Assembly: GCA_036946405.1 (NCBI GenBank)
Contig: JAQIJC010000001.1
Coordinates: 243,501 to 307,500 of the forward strand
Length of the DNA: 64,000 bases
Reading direction: 5' to 3'
Source: Sphingomonas phyllosphaerae
GTDB taxonomy: Bacteria; Pseudomonadota; Alphaproteobacteria; Sphingomonadales; Sphingomonadaceae
The translations under genes were made by a program, and so were the position numbers. Below the pieces are notes generated by a model. That model saw only the letters and a list, made by a program, of their open reading frames with translations. It was not told the DNA's origin and did no database searches. Shown here piece after piece: positions 1 to 9,466 of the stretch (position 1 is the stretch's first letter; every line of letters starts with the position of its first letter).

Positions 1-661
1 GGTCGTCGCGGACCGAGGTCAACAGGTTCGGACCGTCCGAGAATTCCTGCCGCCCGCCGCGCACGCCGACCTCGGCGCCGCCGATCCGGCCCTTCACCTC
101 GCCGAAGCCCTGTTGCAGCGTCAGCTGGTTGGTGATGTTCGCGGCGGGCGTGCCGATATTGACCCCGCTCACCCCCGCGTGCGCCAGCTCACCATAGAAG
201 CGGACATGGTCGCCCAGATGCAGATCGGCGCCGACGTACACGCGCGTCCGGTCCTGCCGCTGCGCTTCGCGCTCGCGCAGATCCGGATTGGTGGTTTCCT
301 GTACGCGGAAGCGGAACTCGCCCGACAGCGTCAGATAGACGTCGCCCGCCTGCGTCAGCGGCAGGAACTTGAGCCGGTCGAGCGGATCGTCGCGCTTCGC
401 CGGGTCGCGCATCGACCGCCAGTCCTCGGCCCAGCGCGAGACGTTGTACTTGCCCGAGACGGTGCCCTCGCCATTGCCGATCGCCGGATAGCCGACCACC
501 GACGGCGTGGCGGGCGACTCCTTGGTGCCAGTGACCTGCGCGGTGGCAGCAGGATCGGCGAGCGCGGGAGTAGCGACCAGCGCCGACGCACCGATCACGA
601 GGCCGCGAATGGCTGCCCCACGCGTCACTTTCGCCTGTGCGCCATTGAAAATGCTGTACAT
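1..661 (-). CDS. Alginate export family outer-membrane protein (3' truncated by window edge)
   Basis: This reading frame is open from an ATG at 661 to base 1, about 220 codons, so the C-terminus lies outside the window. The start has a GAGAGGA ribosome site four bases upstream. Residues 1-35 form a signal peptide ending TPALA. The mature part has the SGEFRFRVQET and RTRVYVGADLHLGDHVRFYGEL pattern of alternating strands seen in the alginate-export (AlgE-like) beta-barrel family. I infer an outer-membrane channel for an anionic carbohydrate or another small substrate; the substrate cannot be read from sequence. It is divergent from the two-component genes at 854-3912 across about 190 bases, which suggests, but does not prove, that they control it. 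Confidence 0.75.
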   Translation of the reverse strand, partial: MYSIFNGAQAKVTRGAAIRGLVIGASALVATPALADPAATAQVTGTKESPATPSVVGYPAIGNGEGTVSGKYNVSRWAEDWRSMRDPAKRDDPLDRLKFLPLTQAGDVYLTLSGEFRFRVQETTNPDLREREAQRQDRTRVYVGADLHLGDHVRFYGELAHAGVSGVNIGTPAANITNQLTLQQGFGEVKGRIGGAEVGVRGGRQEFSDGPNLLTSVRDD

Positions 662-853
662 TCGGTCCTCTCTCGCCGTGTTCCTCGGCTTGTGCACAGC
701 ATGACGTGCACAGGCGCGATCACAAAAATCAGCGGGGCCGTATGCTAAAATCATGAAAACACTCGTAACTTTTTGGAAACCTTGCGACAGATCAGGACGC
801 GGCTCGCGAGAACCCGCGTGACTTCACCACCATCGTTGCAATATCCTGCACGC

Positions 854-2580
854 ATGTCGCCCGCGCGTCTTTCCTTGCGGCTGATCGTGGCGGTGGCGCT
901 GATCGCGTTGACGACGCTGTTCCATTTCGTCGCTTCGTCGTGGAGCGTCGGCCGCGCCCGCGCCGAGGCGCACGCCGCGGCGCTGGCCACGGCGCGGCAA
1001 CAGGCGCGGCTGCTCGACAGCGAGCTTGCCAAATATCGGCTGCTCCCGATCGTCCTCAGCGAATACAGCGACTTGCGCGACGCGCTCGCCGGTGGAACCG
1101 GTGCGGGCGCGGCACGGCGGCTCGATCGCAAGCTCGCCCCGCTCGCGCAGCGCACCGGCGCGGCGGTGATCTATGCGATCGACGCGCGCGGGATGACGGT
1201 GGCGGCCTCGAACGCCGCCTCGCCGGACAGTTTCGTCGGCCACGATTATCGCTTCCGCCCCTATTTTCGGCTGGCGATGCGCGACGGCGCCGCCGAATAT
1301 TTCGCCCTGGGCAATGTCAGCGGCCGGCCGGGACTGTTCCTCAGCCGTCGCATCGACGCAGCGGGCCGTGCGGCGGGCGCGGTGGTGGTGAAGGTCGAAT
1401 TCGACGCGGTGACGCGCGTCTGGCGCAACGATCCCGGCACGACGTTGCTGGTCGATGGCAACGGCATCGTGCTCGCGACCACCGACCCGCGCGAGGTGCT
1501 GCACACGCTTCGCCCGCTTCCGCCCGCCACCCGCGCCGCGATCCGCGCCAGCGGGCAGTTCGGTGCGGAGCCGCTGCCCCCGACGCAGGTGCGCCCCGGT
1601 GCCGATCCCGGGCAATTGACCGTCGCGACCACGCTCGACGTACCCGGCTGGCAGCTGGTCCGCGTCGTTCCGATCGCGCGCGCGCTGCGCGAGGCGGCGG
1701 CACTGGCGCGTCTCGCCACCGCCACCTTCGCGCTCGTGCTGTTGCTGTTGACCGCGTTGCTGGTGTGGCGGACGACGCGGCTGGCGCGCGCGGCGCGGGT
1801 GCGCGCGCAGTTGCAGGCCGCGGTCAGCGAACGCACCGCCGAACTGAGCGCGGAGATGGAGCGCCGCACCGACGCCGACCAGCGCTTCCGCGCCGCGCGC
1901 GAGGAACTGGCACAGGCCAATCGCCTTGCGTCTCTGGGCTCGATCACCGCCGGTCTTGCGCATGAGATCAACCAGCCGGTCGCGACGATCCGCACGCTCG
2001 CCGAGAATGCGCAGCACCACCTTGCCGCCGGACGGAACGATCGCGTTCGCGCGACGCTGGAAAGCGCGGTGGCGCTGACCGCGCGGATCGGGTCGATCAC
2101 GCAGGAGATGCGCCGCTTCGCACGCCGCGGCAGCGGGCGGATCGAACCGGTCGCGCTCGACGAGGTGCTCGACGGCACGCTGCTGCTGGTTGGCGACCGG
2201 CTGCGCGGCGCGCATGTCGCGGTCGACTGGCCGGGGCGCGGCCAGCCGACGGTGATCGCCGGACGGGTGCGGCTGGAGCAGGTGCTCGTCAACCTGCTCA
2301 ACAATGCGGTCGATGCGGTGGCGGGGCGCGACGATCCGCGCATCGCTATGCTGGTGGAGGAGCGGGAGACATGCGTGGACCTGATCGTGGCCGATAACGG
2401 CAGCGGGATCGACCCGACGCTGGGGGAAGAGGTGTTCAGCCCGTTCGTCACCGGCAAGCCCGACGGGCTCGGGCTCGGGCTGGGCATCGCGCGCGATATC
2501 ATGGCGCAGTTCGACGGTGCGCTGCGGATCGTGCCCTCGCCGCTCGGCGGCGCGGCGTTCATGGCCTCGGTGAAGCGCGC

Positions 2581-2584
<4 letters not shown>
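854..2584 (+). CDS. DctB-like sensor histidine kinase
   Basis: This is a 576-residue membrane sensor kinase. After a short basic N-terminus comes a membrane segment (about 10-30), then a periplasmic sensor region with the YFALGNVSGRPGLFLS pattern typical of DctB-type PDC/dCache domains. A second membrane segment and a coiled coil (SERTAELSAEMERR) follow. The transmitter has the H-box LAHEINQPVATIR (His about 370), N-box NLLNNAVDAV, and the glycine boxes DNGSGI and GLGLGLGIA. The start chosen is ATG 854; an upstream TTG at 773 would add 27 residues ahead of the membrane segment. The stop overlaps the response-regulator ATG (ATGA), so the two are co-translated. The family senses C4-dicarboxylates, but no dctA transporter is present here, so the ligand is unknown. 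Confidence 0.88.
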
Positions 2585-3911
<1,327 letters not shown>

Positions 3912-3912
<1 letters not shown>

Positions 3913-4862
3913 TGCGTATGATGTTCCGTTTTCTGGCCGTTCTGCTGGCGCTCGTCGCGCTGCCCGCCGCCGCCGCGCCCAGTCTGCTCGAGGTCGATCA
4001 GCGACTCGCGGCGATCGCGTGGCGGCTGACCACCGCCAATGCGCCGCTGTGTCGCGAGCAACAGCCGGTGATCGGCGCGACGCTCCACGCCGCCGACCAA
4101 TATCCGACCGAATTGCGCAGCGCCTTCGCCGCGCCGGTCGCGGTCGAGCTGGTCGTGCCCGGCGCACCCGCCGCACAGGCCGGGGTGCTCGCCAACGATG
4201 GCGTCACCGCGATCGACGCGCAGCCGCTCGCGCCCGCGACGACGGGAACGGCGATGACCAGCGCGACCCGCGACGCCGCGCAGGCGCGGATCGCGGCGCT
4301 CCCGGTCGCCACGCCGATCGCGCTGACCGTGCGGCGCGACGGTGCGGTGCGCGAGGTGACGGTCCAGCCGCGCCCCGGCTGCCGCGTCGAGTTCGAGGTG
4401 CTGACCGGCGGCAAGCTCGGCGCGTCCTCGGACGGCCATGTCGTGCAGGTCGGCGGCGCGCTGTTCGAGCGCTTCGGCGACGATCAGATCGCGGTCGTCG
4501 TCGCGCACGAACTGGCGCATGCGATCCTCCGCCACCGCGTCCGGCTCGAGGCGGCGGGGGTCAAATGGGGGCTGCTCGCCGAATTCGGCCGCAACGCGCG
4601 GCTGTTCCGTCAGACCGAAACCGAGGCCGACCTGCTCGGCGCGTATCTGCTCCGCAACGCCGGCTGGGACCCGCAACTCGCGGCGCGCTTCTGGCGCGAG
4701 TACGGTAGCAAGATCGACGGCGGCATGTTCCACAGCCGCACCCATCCCTCGGCAAAGGACCGTGCGGCAGCGATCGAACGCGAGCTGGCGACGATGCCGG
4801 CGAATGCGCCCGTGCCGTACTTTCCGCCGATGTTGGGCAGGCGAGACGAGAGCCTCAACTAA
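3912..4862 (+). CDS. M48-type zinc metalloprotease, exported, with PDZ-like region
   Basis: This 316-residue protein has an N-terminal signal peptide (RFLAVLLALVALPAAAAP). A PDZ-like stretch follows (VPGAPAAQAGVLANDGVTAI, about 78-97), then the zinc-site helix VVAHELAHAILRH (HExxH form HELAH). Downstream, ETEADLLGAYLL supplies the third zinc ligand of the M48 family. I infer a periplasmic peptidase. The start ATG 3912 overlaps the TAA of the upstream regulator by one base (TAATG), so it is probably translationally coupled, although its job need not relate to the two-component pair. A second in-frame ATG six bases later is equally possible as start. Confidence 0.85.
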
Positions 4863-5239
4863 ACGTCTCGAACATCGTGGCGAGCGCGACGAAAAGAGTG
4901 TTTCATGCGGAGGCGCGGAGCACGCAGAGATGCATCGCCCGAGGCAGCTCAAGAGTTTGATCCACCCAAGCTGAAGCGTCACCCCGGCGAAAGCCCGGGC
5001 CCAGTTGGGGGACGCTGATGATAGAGGTCGCGCCCTATCTCGTAAGCCTTCCCAACTGGGCCACGGCCTTCGCCGGGGTGACGATAGGAAACGGTTCAAG
5101 CCGGGTGGATCATACTCGAAGAGATGATTTCAGGCGATGAGAGGATCGCAAGCCGGATGCGCCAAACGCGACACCTCCTCGCCTCCGTGCGAAAGCCCCT
5201 TGGTCTTCACACGCTCACGAACCAGCCAGACGGCAACGC
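4863..5239. other. Intergenic region, no gene seen
   Basis: This stretch between the end of the M48 protease gene and the stop of convergent hemA has no convincing reading frame. Its main content is the inverted repeat at 4977-5083, listed separately. The remaining sequence shows no tRNA-like or promoter-like structure that I could support. Confidence 0.5.
4977..5083. repeat. Long inverted repeat (sphingomonad palindromic element)
   Basis: The left arm at 4977-5009 (starting CGTCACCCCGGCGAAAGC) is nearly the reverse complement of the right arm at 5051-5083 (ending TTCGCCGGGGTGACG), separated by about 40 bases. It lies between convergent genes. The form is that of a REP/MITE-like palindrome; an added role as a bidirectional terminator is possible but there is no T tract. 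Confidence 0.75.
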
Positions 5240-6484
5240 TCAAGCCGCCGCGCGCAACGCCAGCCGGTCCCAGATCTCGACCAAAGCGTCGGTCAGCTCG
5301 CGCATCATCGCCTCGCTGTGCGCTGGCCCCGGCGTGAAGCGCAGCCGTTCGGCACCGCGCGGCACGGTCGGATAATTGATCGGCTGCACGTACACGCCAT
5401 ATTCGGCGAGAAGGATGTCGCTGATCTTCTTGGCCTTCACCGGGTCGCCGACCATCACCGGCACGATATGCGTCTCGCCCGCCATCACCGGAAGCCCGGC
5501 GTCGCGCAGCATCGCCTTCAGCGTCGCCGCCGCCGCCTGCTGCCCGTCGCGCTCCGCGCTCGATTGCTTCAGGTGCCGCACGCTCGCCAGCACGCCCGCG
5601 ACCAGTACCGGCGACAGCGAGGTCGTGAAGATGAATCCGGGCGCATAGGAGCGGATCACGTCGACGATCGTACGATCGGCCGCGATATAGCCGCCCATCA
5701 CCCCGAACGCCTTGCCCAACGTCCCCTCGATGATCGTCAGCCGGTGCGCGACCCCGTCGCGCTCCGAAATGCCGCCGCCGCGCGGGCCGTACATCCCGAC
5801 CGCATGAACCTCGTCGAGATAGGTCAGCGCGTTATATTTGTCCGCGAGGTCGCAGATCGCCGCGATCGGCGCGACATCGCCTTCCATCGAATAGACGCTC
5901 TCGAACGCGATCAGCTTCGGCACCGCCGCGTCGTCAGCGGCGAGCAATTCCTCGAGATGCGCGAGATCGTTGTGCCGGAACACGCGCTTCTCGCACCCCG
6001 AATTGCGGATCCCCGCGATCATCGAGGCGTGGTTCAGCTCGTCGGAATAGATGATGCAGCCCGGCAGCACCTTGGCGAGCGTCGACAGCGTCGCTTCGTT
6101 CGAGACATAGCCCGAGGTGAACAGCAACGCCGCCTGCTTGCCGTGCAGATCGGCCAGCTCGGTTTCGAGATCGACGTGATAGTGGGTGTTGCCGCCGATG
6201 TTACGCGTTCCGCCCGAGCCCGCGCCGACGTCGTGGAGCGCTTCCTCCATCGCCGCGATTACCTTGGGATGCTGGCCCATCGCCAGATAGTCGTTCGAGC
6301 ACCAGACGGTGATCGGCTTCGGCCCGTTATGCCCCGCGAAGCACCGCGCATTGGGGAACATGCCCTTGTTGCGCAGGATGTCGATGAACACGCGATACCG
6401 GCCTTCGGCATGAAGCCGGTCGATCGCCTGGGTGAATACGCGCGAATAATCGACGCCGCGCGCTTCGATGCTCTCCGTCTTCAT
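5240..6484 (-). CDS. hemA: 5-aminolevulinate synthase
   Basis: This enzyme condenses succinyl-CoA and glycine to 5-aminolevulinate, the first step of heme synthesis by the C4 route typical of alphaproteobacteria. The 414-residue protein begins [15 protein letters not shown] and is full length for the family. The PLP fold is evident: [27 protein letters not shown] with the PLP-contacting Asp, and the Schiff-base lysine in [14 protein letters not shown] (about residue 255). The start ATG 6484 matches family N-termini; an in-frame extension to 6814 is rejected because it is not hemA-like. A GGAGGG sequence lies about 14 bases upstream. It is convergent with the protease gene and co-directional with murI. 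Confidence 0.96.
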   Translation of the reverse strand: MKTESIEARGVDYSRVFTQAIDRLHAEGRYRVFIDILRNKGMFPNARCFAGHNGPKPITVWCSNDYLAMGQHPKVIAAMEEALHDVGAGSGGTRNIGGNTHYHVDLETELADLHGKQAALLFTSGYVSNEATLSTLAKVLPGCIIYSDELNHASMIAGIRNSGCEKRVFRHNDLAHLEELLAADDAAVPKLIAFESVYSMEGDVAPIAAICDLADKYNALTYLDEVHAVGMYGPRGGGISERDGVAHRLTIIEGTLGKAFGVMGGYIAADRTIVDVIRSYAPGFIFTTSLSPVLVAGVLASVRHLKQSSAERDGQQAAAATLKAMLRDAGLPVMAGETHIVPVMVGDPVKAKKISDILLAEYGVYVQPINYPTVPRGAERLRFTPGPAHSEAMMRELTDALVEIWDRLALRAAA

Positions 6485-6587
6485 GGTGCCCGCGATTACT
6501 CCCTCCGACCGGCGATGGCCAGCGCAGAACCGCATTCTCACTAATCGAAAAGGGTGGACAAATTGCCCCACCCCCCTGGCGCCGCGC

Positions 6588-7373
6588 CTATAGCGCCTCG
6601 ACCCGCGCGAATCCCAGCCCCGCCGCCAGCCGCCGCTCGACCTCGCCAAGGCGCGTGAACACCAGCACGTCTTCCGCATGCGCCGGCCACGCCTGTCCCT
6701 CGGTGAGATGCACGATCCGCCGCGCGATCCCCGGCCCGCCGTCGACGAACCGCACCCCGGCCGGCGCGACCGCCGCCATCTCCGTCTCCAGCAACGGGAA
6801 GTGCGTGCAGGCATTGACGATCACGTCGATCTCCGCGCCCCGCGGCTGCGCGAACAGCCCTTCCAGCTCGCGCGCCAGCGCCGCCGGATCGGGGTCGATC
6901 CCCGCCAGTTTCGCCTCCGCAATCTCGACCAGCGCCGCCGACCCGTAGCGCAGCACCGTGCAGTCGGTTGCGAACCGCGCCGCCAGATCGTCGACATACG
7001 GCTGGCGGACCGTCGCGGCGGTGCCGAGCACGCCGATCACCCGCGACCGGCTCATCGCCGCTGCCGGCTTGATCGCCGGCACCGTCCCGACCACCGCGAC
7101 GTCGAGCGCGGCGCGCACCGTCGCCAGCGCGATCGTCGACGCGGTGTTGCACGCGATCACCACCAGCCGCGGCCGATAACGCTCGACCAGCCGCCCGAGC
7201 AGCGCCGGCACCCGCGCGGCGATCTCCGCCTCGCTCCGCGTACCGTAAGGGAAGCCGGCCGAATCGGCGGCATAGACGATCGATGCGCGCGGCAGCAGCA
7301 GGCGCGTCGGCGCGACCACCGACAGCCCGCCGACGCCAGAATCGAAGAACAGGATCGGTGCGGATTCGATCAC
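6588..7373 (-). CDS. murI: Glutamate racemase
   Basis: This enzyme interconverts L- and D-glutamate, supplying D-Glu for peptidoglycan. The 261-residue protein has the N-terminal signature [14 protein letters not shown], the first catalytic cysteine in [13 protein letters not shown] and the second in [13 protein letters not shown], and a length normal for MurI. It is divergent from plsY across only about 60 bases and lies about 100 bases upstream of hemA on the same strand. No unusual feature is seen. Confidence 0.96.
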   Translation of the reverse strand: MIESAPILFFDSGVGGLSVVAPTRLLLPRASIVYAADSAGFPYGTRSEAEIAARVPALLGRLVERYRPRLVVIACNTASTIALATVRAALDVAVVGTVPAIKPAAAMSRSRVIGVLGTAATVRQPYVDDLAARFATDCTVLRYGSAALVEIAEAKLAGIDPDPAALARELEGLFAQPRGAEIDVIVNACTHFPLLETEMAAVAPAGVRFVDGGPGIARRIVHLTEGQAWPAHAEDVLVFTRLGEVERRLAAGLGFARVEAL

Positions 7374-7430
7374 ACCGCCCCCTAGTCCCGATCGATTGGT
7401 TCGGGCAACGCTGCCGGTGGCGTACCCGAA

Positions 7431-8114
7431 ATGTTTCGGCTAAAGATCGCGGTCGAGGGGGATCGAACACTGCCGACCGAGATCATCTGGATAGCGCCCG
7501 CCGCGGCCTTACTGATCGGCTATCTGCTCGGCTCGATCCCGTTCGGTGTCGTGTTGACGCGGATCACGGGCGCGGGCGACCTGCGCCAGATCGGCTCGGG
7601 CAATATCGGCGCCACCAACGTGCTCCGTACCGGGCGCAAGGGGTTGGCGGCGGCGACCTTGCTACTCGATCTTGCCAAGGGGCTCGGCGCGGTGCTGCTG
7701 GTCGCCTGGTTGTGGCCCGGCGAGCAACCGCTGGCCGCGGCGGGCGCGCTGGTCGGCCATTGCTATCCGGTGTGGCTGCGGTTCCGCGGCGGCAAGGGCG
7801 TCGCGACGCTGATGGGCGTCGCGCTCGGGCTCGGCTGGCCACTGGGGCTGGTGTTCGCGATCCTGTGGCTGGGGCTGCTGGCGATCACGCGCATCTCGTC
7901 GCTCGCGGGGATGGCGGCGGCGATCAGCACCCCGGTGACCGCCGCGATTCTCGGCGACTTCGATCTCGTGCCGTTGCTGATGGCGCTCGCGGCGATCGTG
8001 CTGTGGAAGCACCGCGCCAATATCGCGCGGCTGGTCGACGGGACCGAGCCGCGCGTCGGCGGCTCGAAGACCACGCCGGCCGACGGCGAGGTGGCCGGAG
8101 ACACCGGTGGATGA
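7431..8114 (+). CDS. plsY: Glycerol-3-phosphate acyltransferase PlsY
   Basis: This inner-membrane enzyme acylates glycerol-3-phosphate from acyl-phosphate, the first step of phospholipid synthesis. Family motifs are clear: LLGSIPFGVVLTR, the GSGNIGATNVLRTG loop, and WLRFRGGKGVATLMGV, with four to five hydrophobic helices. The ATG at 7431 gives 227 residues with about 15 more N-terminal residues than usual. A GAGGGGG sequence sits inside that extension just before a CTG at about 7470, so the true start may be downstream. The stop region overlaps the dprA GTG by eight bases. Confidence 0.95.
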   Translation: MFRLKIAVEGDRTLPTEIIWIAPAAALLIGYLLGSIPFGVVLTRITGAGDLRQIGSGNIGATNVLRTGRKGLAAATLLLDLAKGLGAVLLVAWLWPGEQPLAAAGALVGHCYPVWLRFRGGKGVATLMGVALGLGWPLGLVFAILWLGLLAITRISSLAGMAAAISTPVTAAILGDFDLVPLLMALAAIVLWKHRANIARLVDGTEPRVGGSKTTPADGEVAGDTGG

Positions 8115-9183
8115 CACGATTGCGCGGCTGCGGCTGATCCGCACGCCGTCGATCGGGCCGGTCAGTTACCGACAATTGCTGGCGCGGTTCGGCACCGCCG
8201 CCGCGGCGCTCGACGCCTTGCCCGATCTCGCCCGGCGTGGCGGCGGACGCATTCCCGCACCGCCATCCGTCGCGGCCGTCGAACGCGAGCGGCAGCTGGT
8301 CGACCGGCTCGGCGCGCGACTGCTGTTCCTCGGTGATCCTGACTATCCCGCGCTGCTTGCCGGGATCGACGGCGCCCCTGCGGTGCTCACCGTGCGCGGC
8401 GACCTGTCGCTGCTGGAGCGCACGCCGGTCGCCCTGGTCGGCGCCCGCAACGCCTCGGCGGCGGCGTGCCGCTTCGCGCGCGGACTGGCGCAGGAACTCG
8501 CGGCGGAGGGGGCGAGCGTCGTCTCCGGCCTTGCGCGCGGGATCGACACCGCCGCGCACGACGGGGCGGGGGCCGCGACGATCGCGGTGATCGCAGGCGG
8601 GATCGATGTCGTCTATCCGCCCGAAAACGAAGCGCTTCAGGAACGGATCGCGACGCAAGCGCTGTTGATCGCCGAAATGCCGCCGGGCACCGAACCGCGC
8701 GCGCGCCACTTCCCGCACCGCAACCGCATCATCGCCGGGCTCGCGTTCGGCACCGTCGTGGTCGAGGCTGCGCCGAAATCGGGCTCGCTCATCACCGCGC
8801 GGCTGGCCGGCGAGCAGGGCCGCGAGGTGATGGCGGTGCCCGGCCACCCGTCCGATCCGCGCGCGCAGGGCTGCAACGCGCTGATCCGCGACGGTGCGAC
8901 GCTGATCCAGAACGCCGCCGATGTCCTCGAACAAATCCGACCGATCGACGCCCGCGCTGCGGTTCGCGCGCAGGCACCGCGCTGGGGTGCCCCCCCACCC
9001 GAAGACGCCACCGACACCGAACGCGCGCGGATCGCCGCGCTGCTCGGCCCGGTGCCGGTCGCAGTCGACGAACTGGTCCGCCAATCCGGCTGCGCGCCCG
9101 CGGTGGTGCAGATGGTGTTGCTGGAACGCGAACTCGCCGGACGGCTGGAACGCCACGCCGGTGGACGGGTGAGCCTTTGCTGA
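8107..9183 (+). CDS. dprA: DNA-processing protein DprA
   Basis: DprA binds incoming single-stranded DNA and loads RecA during natural transformation. The 358-residue protein has the Rossmann-like core with VALVGARNASAAACRFA, GLARGIDTAAHDGA, VIAGGIDVVYPPEN, HFPHRNRIIAGLA and SGSLITARLAGEQGREVMAVPG, and a C-terminal winged-helix region (DELVRQSGCAPAVVQMVLLE). Translation starts at GTG 8107 inside the end of plsY, implying translational coupling. It is followed by a palindromic repeat and topA. Confidence 0.95.
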   Translation: MDDTIARLRLIRTPSIGPVSYRQLLARFGTAAAALDALPDLARRGGGRIPAPPSVAAVERERQLVDRLGARLLFLGDPDYPALLAGIDGAPAVLTVRGDLSLLERTPVALVGARNASAAACRFARGLAQELAAEGASVVSGLARGIDTAAHDGAGAATIAVIAGGIDVVYPPENEALQERIATQALLIAEMPPGTEPRARHFPHRNRIIAGLAFGTVVVEAAPKSGSLITARLAGEQGREVMAVPGHPSDPRAQGCNALIRDGATLIQNAADVLEQIRPIDARAAVRAQAPRWGAPPPEDATDTERARIAALLGPVPVAVDELVRQSGCAPAVVQMVLLERELAGRLERHAGGRVSLC

Positions 9184-9232
9184 GCCACCGTCGCCGCCAG
9201 GGGGCGGTCGGTGGGTATTATTATCCGGCCAC

Positions 9233-9317
9233 CGTCATCCCGGACTTGATCCGGGATCCCGCTTTTTCCCTCGGCCGCGAAGAAGAAGCGGGACCCCGGA
9301 TCAAGTCCGGGGCGACG
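9233..9317. repeat. Palindromic repeat, CCCGGACTTGATCCGGG family
   Basis: The left arm (9233-9264) and the right arm (9286-9317) are nearly perfect reverse complements around a short spacer, with the core CCGGACTTGATCCGG. The same core recurs at 12047-12130 and as a half-site at 19838-19856. It lies between dprA and topA. The remaining bases 9318-9466 contain a further partial copy (CCGGACTTGAC near 9397) and no gene. Confidence 0.8.
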
Positions 9318-9466
9318 TCTGAGAGTATTTCGTCAAAATTACTGGTCGTCAGTCACCTGAAGACTGACCGGCCGGTCGTCGCCTGCCCCACCGCTCCGGA
9401 CTTGACGCCCCCCGCCGCTCCCCTTCACCCTCGCACGTACGTGTGAGGCTCCCTAGTTAGGCAACA

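Noticed and set aside
5124..5375. 83-residue plus-strand frame overlapping the hemA end
   Set aside because: Most of it is antisense to hemA and the rest is unstructured intergenic sequence.
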